Below are positions 1 to 10,739 of a stretch of DNA of 64,000 bases, piece after piece; the stretch's first letter is position 1, and every line of letters starts with the position of its first letter. The stretch lies in contig OU862927.1 of NCBI GenBank assembly GCA_917880885.1, positions 19,423,450 through 19,487,449 on the forward strand. Reading direction: 5' to 3'. The translations under genes and the position numbers were made by a program. Under the pieces are notes generated by a model, which was not told the DNA's origin, did not search any database, and worked only from the letters and a program-made list of their open reading frames with translations. The DNA comes from Limnephilus marmoratus (Eukaryota > Arthropoda > Insecta > Trichoptera > Limnephilidae).

Positions 1-90
1 ATTACGTAACGCACTTGGGGGGGGGAGGTCTTGTGAAACGTTACTGTGCGTTACGAGAGGGGGGGTTCAAACAACGTATTACGTAACATG
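1..90. mobile_element. MITE fragment with poly-G tracts, cut by the window edge
   Basis: Short G-rich repeat with TTACGTAAC-type motifs at both ends in opposite orientation (positions 1-10 and about 79-88). A second copy lies at about 225-390. It encodes nothing. The family is not named because no target duplication can be read at the window edge. Confidence 0.45.
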
Positions 91-224
91 TTTTCTTTAT
101 TTAGATAAAAAACTAGGGAATTAAAATTTTCCAAGTTGGCAATCCTTTTCGTTCTCGAAATCTCTTGTTTTATTTATTACCGCAAACGCGATTAAAACAA
201 GAAAAAAGGTATTTAAGCGACTTT

Positions 225-390
225 CCAGTACTTAATTGTGACTTTCAGGTAAAAATTGTCACTTTGGCGTTATGTTCGGTTTAAGGGGGGGGGGGGGGTA
301 CGGAAAAACGTTAAGGCGCGATACTTGGGGGGGAGGGGGGTCAAAAATCTTCAAAAATTGCGTTACGTAATACTTGAACGCCCCCTAAGA
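225..390. mobile_element. Second poly-G MITE-like copy
   Basis: A 13-G run near 286-298, a second G run near 327-340, and an end reading GCGTTACGTAATACTTGAAC near 359-378. It resembles the copy at the window start. It overlaps a 113-codon open frame that runs through homopolymer G and is not a credible gene. Confidence 0.45.
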
Positions 391-1444
391 ATTAATAGAT
401 ATAATACGGAATATTTTTTTATGATTTTGAATAAAACGTGTAAAGTAGGTAAGTACCTTTCTACTTTACAATTTTTAAGTAACACATTATTTATAAATAT
501 TTTTTTTAATAATTGGAATGTTACAATTAACTTTAAATATATTAACCTCGACCTGTCGCGTGGGGTCTTTAAAGCCCAGGTTTTACGGGAATACTAATTA
601 TGTACATTTTAAATGTTCCCACTGATTCCTTACTTTAGGTAGTTTCCTAAAAGGGACTATACTTGACTCTAGCGCCGCCAACATTCAGTCTGCGCATGTG
701 CGCTGTGAGATACAGACTTGTGTTTCGGCGTGAGGCTCAAAAAAATCAACAAAATACAATGAAATACCAAGTTTATATGTTTTTTCATTGTATTTTGTTG
801 TTTTTTTGTTATAATAATAATTCTGTATCAATCTTAAATAGTTGTTTGATAGAAACTGGTTAGATTTTTTTAAAAAGTTTTCTATAAAAAAAAAAGTAGG
901 ATGATTTTTAAGCTTTTCAATTTTAAATTTTAAATATTTCTTTTTATTTCAATGCAGTAATTATCACCTGATTATAATAAGTTAAAATAACACATCAAAT
1001 GTAAGCTATAACAACAATTTAATCATCGTTTTATTTCGGGGGTCCTCAGCGACCCCGCGCGACACCTAAAAAAGACGCGACGGGCGGAGGGCTAATTTCG
1101 TTTTTGACTCTCTCTGTAACTCCAACATCTCATGGAATGATCTGTGGTAACTCCGATTCAATAAGTCTAGAATTAGCTTTGGATTTAGAAGTCATTTTCA
1201 AAATAGGAACTGATTTTCGGAACAATTCAGATAACGAAGTAGGTAACAAATTTATTTTTATTTTTATTAATTAATAATATAATGTGTATTTCTTTTGTTT
1301 AATTTTGACAGATGTCGTAGTTGACTAATAATGTTTTAATATTTAAATTTCTGACCGTCTCTAAAATTAACATCGTTTGTTTTTGAAAGGCAAATCCTGA
1401 GGCAAATGTTTTTTTGGAAACTTCTTTCTTCTTCTTTTTTGAAA
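391..1444. other. No recognisable gene or repeat
   Basis: AT-rich sequence with short frames only. The 66-codon frame near 663-863 has no recognisable motif. Nothing further is supported. Confidence 0.5.
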
Positions 1445-2040
1445 ACTTCTTCTCCACACAGGAGGCTCTGAGGAAAATAATTTCCCTGAGGGCCTATGTC
1501 ATCTTTGGGGATGCTGTGTGGAGGGTTTTTTTTTTAAGAAGGAGAGGAGAGTTCTGGAAAGGAAAAGGAGTGGGTAGGAATCTGGGGTTCAGTGTGTCCT
1601 GTTCATCCGCCTCCAAGACCTAGACAAACCTCACCCCATAAACCCGGGCGCGTATTTCCAAAACCTACCGGTTCAGTCGCTCTAGCGACAATTTATATTT
1701 TAAATATACCTCTATTTATTTTTTATCACATTGCAAAAATTGTTCTAAAATCTAGATAAAATAATCTTTCTGATGTGTATATTAGAAATTAATAATTTTA
1801 TTTCTAAATATTTAAATTTTGATATTATTCCCATGTATTTTAAAAACACCTCTATATTAATAATTTTTTATCAATTTACAAAAACAAAAATTGTTCTAAA
1901 ATCTAGATAAAGTAATCTTTTCGTATATTAGAAATTAATAATTTTATTTCTAAATATTTAAATTTTGATATTGAAAATGTAAAGCGACTAACTGGTGTAG
2001 GTTTTGGAAATACGCAACCCGGGCACCCTGCTAAATCACC
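1445..2040 (-). mobile_element. SINE-A copy, interrupted by a MITE
   Basis: Antisense copy of the SINE-like repeat found at least eight more times here. It carries the 3' hairpin (GAGGAAAATAATTTCCCTGA on this strand near 1471-1490), the GATGCTGTGTGGAGGG block, and then the region leading to AACCCGGGC. At 1650 it is broken by a 366-bp insertion and resumes at 2025 with caccctgctaaatcacc. The rest of the 5' part is missing. The region 2041-2390 holds nothing recognisable. Confidence 0.75.
1650..2015. mobile_element. MITE with 9-bp target duplication, Mutator-like
   Basis: The inverted ends begin GCGTATTTCCAAAACCTA and stay similar for about 33 bp with a few mismatches. The flanks are a perfect 9-bp direct repeat, AACCCGGGC (1641-1649 and 2016-2024), that belongs to the interrupted SINE-A. 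A 9-bp duplication is typical of Mutator-like elements; that assignment is inference. The interior holds an imperfect direct duplication of about 150 bp and no coding capacity. Confidence 0.8.
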
Positions 2041-2390
2041 ATATGATATATGATGCCTATTAGAGAAAGAGAGAAAGAAAATGTGTGCTCGCACCTCTTT
2101 CATTTGCCCCTACCGTAATATACGAATCGTAACTCTCTCTCTTTCTATCTTCACTAACTTATACCTCCCTCTCAACTACCGTTCGCCTCGCTTTTCATTA
2201 CGCTCTCGTCACGCAATCACCAGCTTACTCCCCAATTCAAGCGTGCGTAAAGAAGTTTTACTTCAAAAATATCCGGACCATTTCTAATAGTTTGCAAATA
2301 TGCGGTGTTTTATTGCAATAAGACTACAATAATAACTTTTATTGTGAATATCATCTTAACCTATATTCGATCCCAAGGTTATCGAGGCGT

Positions 2391-2768
2391 ATGTGTGGTA
2401 AAACCATGTATGATCGTGTGAGAAATGTGGAAATCCGCAAAGAATGCAAGGCTGATGTAAGCGTGATGAGTAAGATCAAGAAAGGAACGCTCCGATGGTT
2501 TGGGCATGTAGAGAGAATGAACGAGGAAAGGAGTGTAAGGAGAATATATGACGCAAATGTGAATGGTAGAAGAAGTCAAGGACGCCCAAGAAAGACATGG
2601 CACGACCAAGTGAATCAGATACTTGAGTCGGGCCATGTCAAGAGTCAGAATAATAGAAGAGAATGTATGAGACGTTGTATGAATGTAAACGAGGCAAGGA
2701 ATGTGTGCCAAGACCGGGATGTTTGGCGGTCCGTCCTCTCTGCCTACCCCTGCGGGGAAACGGCGTGA
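2391..2768 (+). pseudogene. C-terminal fragment of an RTE-like non-LTR retrotransposon
   Basis: The 125-residue frame contains LRWFGHVERM, then GRRSQGRPRKTW, then CQDRDVWRSVL. This is the order typical of the C-terminal tail of RTE-type and related LINE polymerases, downstream of the reverse-transcriptase core. The endonuclease and catalytic palm are absent, so the copy is 5' truncated as most LINE insertions are. The stop codon is followed at once by a TTAG microsatellite tail, which fits the 3' end of the insertion. It cannot be active. The clade is inferred from the motif pattern. Confidence 0.75.
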
Positions 2769-2770
2769 TG

Positions 2771-2794
2771 GTTAGTTAGTTAGTTAGTTAGTTA
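2771..2794 (+). repeat. (TTAG)n tail of the LINE fragment
   Basis: About six GTTA/TTAG units directly after the LINE stop codon. The simple-repeat tail marks the 3' end of the insertion. Confidence 0.75.
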
Positions 2795-2862
2795 TCGAGT
2801 TTGAGAGCAGCGATCTTGGCCTTGGAACGAGTTCATTGTTTGTGTGACGTTTGAGTTATTGA

Positions 2863-3653
2863 CAGGGTTGCCAGGTGTTCGGTATTCCGTTCGGTATTTT
2901 AGCACCGTGCTCGGTGTTCGGTATGTCAAAAATACCGAAGTATGGCCGGTTCAGTATTTTTTTCTGATCAATTTTTCTCCCTAATAAACGATACAACTGT
3001 CAGATTTGACGCAATCGGCGATCGATATTGCGTGGCATCCTTACTGTTTTCGAGCCATTTCGAGTACCACCGAAATCTAGGGAAATTCTAGGGAAATTAC
3101 TAAATTACACCTCGAAATTTTTTTTTGCTCGCTGTTCGGTATTTATTTGGAAAAGACCTGGAGGACCATAATGTTTCGGCTTAGAGGTTATAATCTCTGG
3201 CAATTAACTTATGCTTAAATACAATGGCAAATAAATATAAAGGGTAGGTCAAACTCACGGAAGAGGTGCAGGTTCTTCTGGAACGTAATTCTTTTCTTGA
3301 TGAGACCACCATTTAGTTGCAGTTCACTTTTTTTAAACTGAATTATTGTTAATGCTAATAGTTGCTAATATTGTTAATGCTAATAGCTGCGACAAGATAG
3401 TTGCGGTAGTTTTATGCGAGTTAGGTATATAACTATGACTGCGTCCGGCGGCGATGATTGTTAACACACAAACTTCGAGCACCGAAATTACTTGCGATTG
3501 CTTGCGATAGTGACAGCAGGGAATCATCAGGGGAGCGGGGGAAGGGAGATATTCATTGCCATAGGAAATAAATAATATTTAAATCCAAAATAAACACAAA
3601 AGCAATCCGCCGAGCGCAACCAATATTATTGGCGCTAACACCTGGCAACCCTG
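2863..3653. mobile_element. Complete non-autonomous hAT-type element
   Basis: The ends are perfect 17-bp inverted repeats, CAGGGTTGCCAGGTGTT (2863-2879) and its complement (3637-3653). A perfect 8-bp direct repeat, GTTATTGA, sits immediately outside (2855-2862 and 3654-3661). An 8-bp duplication with a CAGGG terminus is the hAT pattern. The 791-bp interior has no transposase frame, so it would depend on a related autonomous element. Near its left end it repeats short CGGTATT motifs. The boundaries are certain to the base. Confidence 0.92.
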
Positions 3654-3661
3654 GTTATTGA

Positions 3662-4263
3662 GCCGTGAAGCGTTTCCTCTTTTTTTACGTGATTGCAGCA
3701 CAATGCGCAGCGACAGTAGGACTACGACACTCTCGATTTGGAGAATGTTTTGAAGCTGAATAATGTGAGGAGGCATGAAAAAGAACTGGGGAAGTTGGAG
3801 GTTTGTAAGTATATTAAGTATAGTAAGATATTCAGTTCTACTAATCACGTCTAAATCAAGCCTTTTTTGGATTCTGAATTGTAGTCTCTTACCAGAGAAA
3901 TGTAGTACTTAGTCCAAGAGAGAGTCGTTTTTCGTTTTCAAGCAAGACGTGTTAGAAGAAATTGTTTTTAAGTCGATGACGTATGTAGGACCTCTCTCTG
4001 GGGCTTCTTTACTGAGAATTCCAAATTGTACAAACGAGTAGCAAATATACGTCATTTATTATTTTCTTGGTTAATCAAATTAAACTTCCTTAGCCCCCTT
4101 AGAGTGATTTGAAAATCGGATGAAACGGAAATGACGCACTACGGCACCTGCGAAGCATTAAACTGCGCTCGAGGCTCCTAATGGTTGAGACATAAAACGG
4201 AAACGACGATAAGTCTGCGCTCATTGGCCGCATTGTTTTTTTATGGGTGGTCGGAATATTCGC
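3662..4263. other. No recognisable gene
   Basis: Unique-looking AT-rich sequence between the hAT element and the tRNA-like SINE head. Short frames here show no family motifs. Confidence 0.5.
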
Positions 4264-4360
4264 GGTCCCATAGCGCAGTGGTAGGTATAGTGCGTCGCAA
4301 ATCTCAGCGGCCAGAGAAATCCAGCGGACGGAGGTTCGAATCCTACGAAATCCAAAAAAA
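4264..4360 (+). mobile_element. tRNA-derived SINE head or tRNA pseudogene
   Basis: Contains a good Pol III A box, TAGCGCAGTGG (4271-4281), and a perfect B box, GGTTCGAATCC (4333-4343). The two ends do not form an acceptor stem, and the spacing exceeds that of a normal short tRNA. A short A-rich tract follows. This fits a tRNA-derived SINE or a decayed tRNA rather than a working tRNA gene. A direct duplication built on TTTAAAATAAACAGGCAAAA follows near 4406-4457. Confidence 0.6.
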
Positions 4361-4526
4361 TAAACATTTTTGTTTTTGTTCATCAATATCCAATCTTCAA
4401 AACGCTTTAAAATAAACAGGCAAAAGAAAGCAAAATTTAAAATAAACAGGCAAAAAGAAAAATTTTCTGGTTTCACTTCTATCGCGTGTGAATTACACAC
4501 TCTAATTTTTTTATTTAGTTGGCTAT

Positions 4527-4916
4527 AGGAACCGTTTATTTTTACCTAATGTATGTTTGGTGACTTAGCAGGGGTGTCCGGGTTCACGGGGTTAGGTTTG
4601 TCTAGGTCTTGGCAGCCGATACATTTGCCCACCTACAGTGTGACCGGCCGGATCGGGAGAGACTTGTTGAGAGAGACCTTGTGAAATCTCCAGCCGTAAT
4701 CTCTCAACCCATCGCCTTGCACCGCAGTGGCAAGAATGGATTCAAACATCCGTCAATCCTGGACACATTTCCCAGATTGCTACCCACCCATCATACTTTT
4801 TTTTTCATTCCTCAACTTCCTCTCTTTCCTTTACCTAAAAAGACCATCCAAACACAGAGGCCGCTAAAGCATTCCACAGCCGAGCTGTTGAACACAAGAA
4901 CGAGTCGAAGTTTATA
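4527..4916 (+). mobile_element. SINE-A long variant joined to antisense LINE-B
   Basis: A diverged SINE-A in sense orientation (ttagcaggggtgtccgggtt near 4565) of the longer subtype, with an extra block containing GGCCGGATCGGGAGAGACT. Near 4848, instead of the usual 3' end, it switches into about 68 bp of antisense LINE-B (cacagaggccgctaaagc). The junction falls at ACACAG, which both parents contain, suggesting a template switch at microhomology. Confidence 0.7.
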
Positions 4917-7486
4917 AGAAGTGAGAAACGTAATAAATCTTCAAAATGGCGTTGATTTTCTTGGTACCTAATTGTGATAACCGTGGCCGGTTATCCCAAT
5001 TACTTCTGGACTCCTTTATGATGGATCCAGATTCCTTAGATATGATGATCTCAGTATGGGGTGTTTGCCAATAATAGACGTGGGTAGACTATGTGTATTT
5101 AATCCGAAATTATTGTACAAGGTTATTCTTAGGAAGCTGATAACAAGAGAGGACGAATGGACAACATTCACGCCTTTTATACGTTCCGCATGCTGTCTCA
5201 CTCATATATGCATGTCTCTTTCATACTGCAAGACATAGGTACGTTCACTACACTAATGAAATTGTTGACAGTGTCAAATGCGAGGATAATTCAAGAAATT
5301 ATTTCAAAATCGTGCATTTTACAACAAGTTATGTATTACATTATCCACGGTTTTTTTCTTTGTTGATATTTTTATGTGCTGATTTCTAATCTTTATAAAC
5401 AACAGCATTGTACGGTCCAGACGTAGATATCGATGTCACGAAGCGAACTGTTGATGTTAGTTTGTGACACACCTCAGCAGGCTTGCTAATTATGGTTTTC
5501 GACATTATGCTCACGCCACATTCTCACCAAGCGTTTATGGCGGGCAATTCGGCGCGCCGACTTTTTCTAGCAAATTAATAACATAGAAAAAAGGTCGGCC
5601 TGTTGTCACACAGTAGTACAATAATAACTGTTCTATGTCTGAAATTAGCAGACAAATTATTAGGTACTCATTCGCACGACCAGTTTTTGTAACGCGGTGC
5701 CATTTGTGTACCTGTGTCTCAATTCCTTCGAAATTAAAATTTCATAATGTAGGTGTCGTACGCAAAGATAAAGATCATCGCACGCACAATATCGCTCGCC
5801 ATACAATCCCATAAAGACCCGTCACATCTAAGAAGATGATGCGCAGATAAACTATAGACAATTCAGATCTTAGACCGTAACCGCTACTCACGCGATATGC
5901 GCCCCCCTCTCCGCCGTAAACACGAGAGGGATTCATTATAAATGGGTGTACATATGGATGACAGCTGTCAAGTTGACAGATCCAGTACAAAGATATGACA
6001 TTTTGCGGCAGCTCTTTAAGTCAAATAACTCCCTCTCCTACCATGGAAGGAAATATTTGATAGCGTAATGTGTCAGTACAACAGATAAGCTCTAGCGCTT
6101 TTAAAGCTGCGTTTGACCGTACCTTAATGGAACGTGGAACGAATTTCTCAATTATCAGGCAAATAACGGTCAACATGCTCACATCGCATTCCTTTTGTTC
6201 TTGTTTATTCTATGCATTAAAATAATTTCCTATTACCTCCGTACCTACGAGTTTTTTTATTTCATCAAAAGTTTTCTGGGAAAATAATGCCATTTGCAGA
6301 AGTTACGAGATACGTAGGAAAAAGCGTTTCATATAGGACATCAATATAGATAAGTTGATCTGTACCTACACAGGATGTATCGAAAGCCTGTTTTGGGAAT
6401 CTCAAAGAAATTGTTCGAAATATCCTACCTCAACAAAAACATCCATTATCGATGTCGACATCAGCCAGTTAGTTGTCTGTTTGGAGTCTGCAGTAATGCA
6501 TGTGCCATTGATAAATTAAATACTTCAGAAAAGATTTTTTAAATGTTTAAATTGGTAACTAAGTGTAGTGGATAGATTATTCACGTAGTTTCAGCTTCTT
6601 TCAATCCTTGTCGATAGCTTAGTTCTGCCATATCCCAACAAATGGCAGTTGAGTTAGATTTCAGAAGAGTACCTGCGCAGATCCCAGGTGTGGTTCTCTC
6701 CAGATAGTCTGTAGTCAGGTTGTAAGTCTGAGCTGCCCTTGTTGACTTCCTTCTGTTCCACACCGAGGAACCGTACAATGAGATGATAGAGATAGGTAGA
6801 GTTTGAGGTTATCCTTTTGTAGTAAAAACACTTGTGTTTGGTACTGGATATTGATTCTGTTTATTCTGATGAATAATTTTGTACAAAGTGGTTTTGGTCT
6901 GAACACTAGACTGGCGACAATAATTTAGAATAATTAATGTTAGCAGAAGCGAAAGACGGTTTGATTTAATGCTAAACAAGCAGAGTTTAGACGAGGATAA
7001 TAACAATATAGAGAGACTGTAAGATTGAGAATGTAGAATGTTTTCAAGAATGACAAGACACGCCATTTATACACACAGACAGAGAAAGTTTGATGCGCCA
7101 CAGACAAAAGAGATTTTAGACGGACATTTTATGGCAATATTTTAGTAAGAGGTGGCATAGACGCGAAAGCTTAAGATAAAGGGCTCTACACATCGAGATT
7201 AAAATAAATGATAAGAAAATGTTCAGTGCTACATGAATTTAAATATAAAATAGGACAATCACAACACACAACATCCAACAGTACCATCTATCACCGTTCG
7301 AGTCTTAGGTACGAACGGTTACGATGATGACCGAAGGCATCAGTGAAATTGACAGAACTATTTAGAGCTTGGCTGTAAGGACCTCTATCCAGTTTAATAT
7401 TAATTGTAAATATTTACGATAACTAACTCAATAAACCAACTAGTAATCACTCAAACCTACAACTTATTTGGTAGATACCCAACATA
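4917..7486. other. No recognisable gene over 2.5 kb
   Basis: Several short frames on both strands (for example 65 codons on minus at 6581-6778) lack family motifs. I see no element ends or strong repeats. The stretch may be unique intergenic or intronic DNA. Confidence 0.45.
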
Positions 7487-8086
7487 CCTTCTTCTTCTTT
7501 GTATGCCCTATCGACGTTGGCGATCACTCTTGAAAATGTCTCTCTGTCCTGCGCTGCCCGGAAAAGCTCCTCCACACTTCTAATGCCGGTCTACTCTCGT
7601 ATACTTCGTAGCCAAGACATTTGTCTCCTACCAGGCCCTCGGCGACCCTCTATCTTGCCTTTCAATATTAAATGGAGCAAGTGATACTTCTCCCCTCGAA
7701 GTATATGACCCAGATATGAAATATTCCTGATTTTTATTAATGTAAGCAGTTCTCTATCTGCTCTAGCTCGCCTGAGAATTTCTGTTGGTGATCATGTCGG
7801 TCCATGGGACCTTGAGCATTCTCCGGTGAAGCCGCATTTCAAAAGCCTCTAACATGTTCATGGTATTTACTTTCAAGGTCCATGTTTTACGTACATACAG
7901 CAAGACCGACCACACATAACATTTTAGCATTCTCTGCCTTAGTTTAAAACTTATATTGGCATCGCAGAAGAGGGATTTCATTTTAATGAACGCAGTTCTT
8001 GCTGCTTCAATTTTGCAACTAACCTCTACATCTGGGTCAAGAGTCTCCGTGAGAATATCTTTCCACCTTTTCGACAACCATTGCAA
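7487..8086 (-). pseudogene. 3' part of a non-LTR retrotransposon, frameshifted
   Basis: The minus frame 8086-7763 contains MLKCYVWSVLLY, KTWTLKVNTMNMLEAFEMRL and RRMLKVPWTD, typical of LINE reverse-transcriptase C-terminal regions. After a frameshift and a stop the match continues (KGKIEGRRGPGRRQMSWLR, then AAQDRETFSRVIANVD) to an AAG-repeat tail near 7487-7498. No catalytic core remains. The AAG tail looked at first like a polypurine tract of an LTR element, but the LINE reading explains it better. Confidence 0.75.
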
Positions 8087-8707
8087 CCATTTAACTGTAT
8101 ATTCTTAAGTTAATATATTAAGTTAGTATTTTCTTAAGTCAACATAACTTAAGTTGTCTTATTACTGGTAATTAAGAAACATAACACTAAGTAATCTAAA
8201 ATGGATCTTTAACTCAACAATAATGTGACCACGCACCTATGAAAACCCTAGTAAAATAAGCTAAAAAAATTGGCTTTGATCGAAAGTTGCTTATAAAATT
8301 ATTTTCGGTTGAATGGAAACAAATTTTAAAATAAATCATTTTAACTCTCCAAAGCTTCGTCCACTTTAAAATCTGTGATAACAACATAAGCGTCGGGTTT
8401 ACCCACTCAAAGTGCAAATGTCACACTGTCAGCTACTGTCGGCTTGTTCGATGTGAATAGTTTCTACTCCCACGCTGAAGTGTCTAACCGCCGAACATTT
8501 TACAATCTTGTGAAAGAAGCTTTTTGCGTGGGAATGTTGCTGGAGAATGCAAAAATGGCTAGACTCCTAGAAATAGTGCACAAATTGATGGTTTTTGCGT
8601 TTAATTACTTTTATAAAAATTTCGTAAAAACATGACAAACTGTCTACTGTCAATATTAGAGTTTCATTATCCTGGAATCAGAAACTTACCTGAAAAGAAA
8701 TAACTCA
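8087..8707. other. No recognisable gene
   Basis: AT-rich spacer between two LINE remnants. A 63-codon plus frame at 8444-8635 shows no motif I recognise. Confidence 0.45.
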
Positions 8708-9282
8708 TCATCCCTCTTGGCTCTGCAACCCCTGGTGGGTCTTGGCCTCCTCAAGAGTCTTCCTCCACTCATCACGGTTTTGTGCCAGCTCTCTCCAGTT
8801 TACAATATCCAAGGTGGATATATCTTTTGGGACGTTGTCGCTCCATCTTAAACTTGGTCTTCCCAGGCTCCTTCGCCCTGTCGGTCTTGAGTTCAGAAGG
8901 AACTTTGGTGCTTGATGCTCGGTCATTCTCTCTACATGACCCAGCCACCGAAGTCTTCCCAGTTTTATAAATTTTGTGAAAATTATATCCTTAAACAGAG
9001 TATATTGATCATTGTCATAATATCTGTGCCAAAATTCATTTTCTGAAACCGGTCCGAAGACACGCCTCAAAATTTTCCTTTCAAAAACATCAAGTGTTTG
9101 CTGATTCCTCTTAGCTAATACCCAAATCTCAGCTGCGTATGTGAGTACTGGTCTGATAAGTGTTTTGTACACTAATATCTTGGTTTTTCTGGACAGCATT
9201 CTAGATTTTATTTGGTTTTGTAGGCGGTAATAACAGCGATTTGCGTTCACTATGCGCTTCTGGATATCCTCTGTGGTATTAC
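8708..9282 (-). pseudogene. C-terminal fragment of a second LINE family
   Basis: The minus frame reads KTLIRPVLTYAAEIW, then LRWLGHVERM, GRRSLGRPSLRWSDNV and QNRDEWRKTLEEA. This is the C-terminal order of RTE-like and related LINE proteins. Codons upstream of the first Met (NTTEDIQKRIV) extend the homology to about 9282, where LINE-B sequence takes over. The catalytic core is missing. It differs in sequence from the remnants at 2391 and 7487, so three such families or subfamilies are present. Confidence 0.75.
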
Positions 9283-9292
9283 AGTGTTTAAA

Positions 9293-10075
9293 TCAGTGGT
9301 TTAAATACAAATCAGCAAGTAATGGTAAAATATAAAATTTATAAATGACATTTTCGAAGGAGTGAACAAGGGTCTCGAAGAGACCCATGTTGTAGAAGGG
9401 AGGAAACACAGAGGCCGGCAAATCGTTCCACAGCCGAGCCGTTGAACTCAAGAACGAATCATAGAAACGACCCGTTCTCATGTGACTAATGTCAACCGTG
9501 TACAAATGTTACTAAGCACTGGTGCCGAGGGGATCAATGACGCTAGTTCCTCAGAGCATCTTCCATTGTAATACCGGTAGAACAAGGACAGCATTCCCAC
9601 CTGACGCCTATGCTCTAAAGATTGCAGTCCGTCTGTTAAGATGGGAGAATCTATCAAACGGACCGCCCGTTTCTGCACAAGGTTTTTTTTAGGTATTTTA
9701 GAGCTCCATACCAGAGGTGGCTGCCAAATTCAACCGTGGGGCGCACGATTTGTACAGGGTTATCAGTTGTGTACTATTAAAGTATCTGCGGGCCCTGTAC
9801 AGTACGCCCAGTTTCTGAGAGGCTAACTTAACTGGTTTCGATGGAGCCCCCATTCCTGAGCTGGTCACTTAGAGTAACACCAAGCGTATCAATGGAGGTT
9901 CTGTTAGGAAGATTGCTTCCGTTGAAGGAGACTAGATTTTCATTTCGATCCCTTTTAGACGTCATCAAACATGATTGGGTCTTTGAAACGTTTAATTCTT
10001 ACCCCAAGAGAAAATACTCTCGAGGTAACCGTCCATTCTTTGCTTCAAAGCCCTCCGAGCTATTGGAGTTTACAT
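9293..10075 (-). pseudogene. LINE-B copy, degenerate and frameshifted
   Basis: Antisense LINE-B, the same family as the copies at 14.7 kb and 51.6 kb. Pieces in different frames include MQKRAVRLIDSPILTDGLQS, VGMLSLFYRYYNGRCSEELA and STARLWNDLPASVFPP. All belong to the region C-terminal to the reverse-transcriptase palm. The copy is 5' truncated near 10075 and has several frameshifts. Its 3' end differs from the other copies: it lacks the hairpin and A-tail block. Confidence 0.8.
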
Positions 10076-10319
10076 TAATCTTGGCAGTATAAACGAAGAT
10101 CTGCAGAATCCGTCCAAAATAAGTGGTGGAACACTCCTCTAAAGGAAGGGGGAGAAAGGGGATTTTTTGATAAAATACCCATTTATAAGCTAGGTTGAAT
10201 GAGGTATCGTACATAGACTATGTTTTCATTCGTGCTGAATCGAATGAGACCACTCCCGAGTCGATAGCATCAGTATTTGTTGAGTTAAGAAACGTAAAAA
10301 ATGGTAATGTGCTTTTTCA

Positions 10320-10425
10320 TACCGCGACAAAATATCCCCGACAAAATATCCTCTGACAAAATATCCTACGGACAAAACATTCTCCAACAAACTATCTACT
10401 ATAACCTAACCTAACCTAACCTTGG
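10320..10425. repeat. Short tandem 'gacaaaatatcc' units and CCTAA run
   Basis: Four or five imperfect copies of a 12-18 bp unit (gacaaaatatccccg and relatives) lead into AACCTAACCTAACCTAACCT near 10401-10422. The same combination occurs at 54400-54480. CCTAA is the insect telomere repeat, but three or four units between transposons mark an interspersed repeat, not a telomere. Confidence 0.6.
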
Positions 10426-10439
10426 ATACGTTTTAAGAT

Positions 10440-10735
10440 TTTCACGGCCAAAAGTATTTTCGTTATTTATTTTTGGGAGGTTATGCCGTGTTGCGCTACC
10501 TCCTTCTTTAGCCAACGTTTCGGACAGCGTTGCATCGTTGATCTGCCGGATCCGCCGGATCTGCCAGATCTGCCGGATCTGTCGGATCTGCCGGATCCGC
10601 CGGATCTGCCAGATCTGCCGGGTCTGTCGGATCTGCCGGATCTGCCAGATCTGCCCCGATGATGGACACTGCAATGGTGTCCGAAACGTTGGATAAATAA
10701 GGAGGTAGTGCAACACGGCAATAACCTAACCTTAT
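10440..10735. mobile_element. Foldback element with minisatellite loop
   Basis: Inverted arms of about 55 bp: left 10480-10537 contains ATGCCGTGTTGCGCTACCTC; right 10664-10725 contains GAGGTAGTGCAACACGGCA. Between them lies a minisatellite of roughly 9-bp GATCTGCCG/GATCCGCCG units (about 10541-10655). The right arm has a module of seven core-like bases, a 6-bp hairpin stem (GGACAC/GTGTCC) and GAAACGTTGG. A second, loopless copy is at 56.1 kb. Frames across the minisatellite are repetitive and not genes. Confidence 0.75.
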
Positions 10736-10739
10736 TTTA

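Noticed and set aside
256..597. 113-codon plus frame
   Set aside because: It crosses long G homopolymers of a MITE and has no recognisable domain.
6800..7490. A possible LTR on the minus strand: purine-rich AAGAAGAAGAAGG followed by TGTTGGG, and a TATAAATGG motif
   Set aside because: The purine run is the AAG tail of a LINE fragment whose protein (AAQDRETFSRVIANVD) runs right up to it. No primer-binding site or second LTR was found.
10400..10425. CCTAA repeats as a telomere or subtelomere
   Set aside because: Only three or four units, within a dispersed repeat also present at 54.4 kb, far from a chromosome end.
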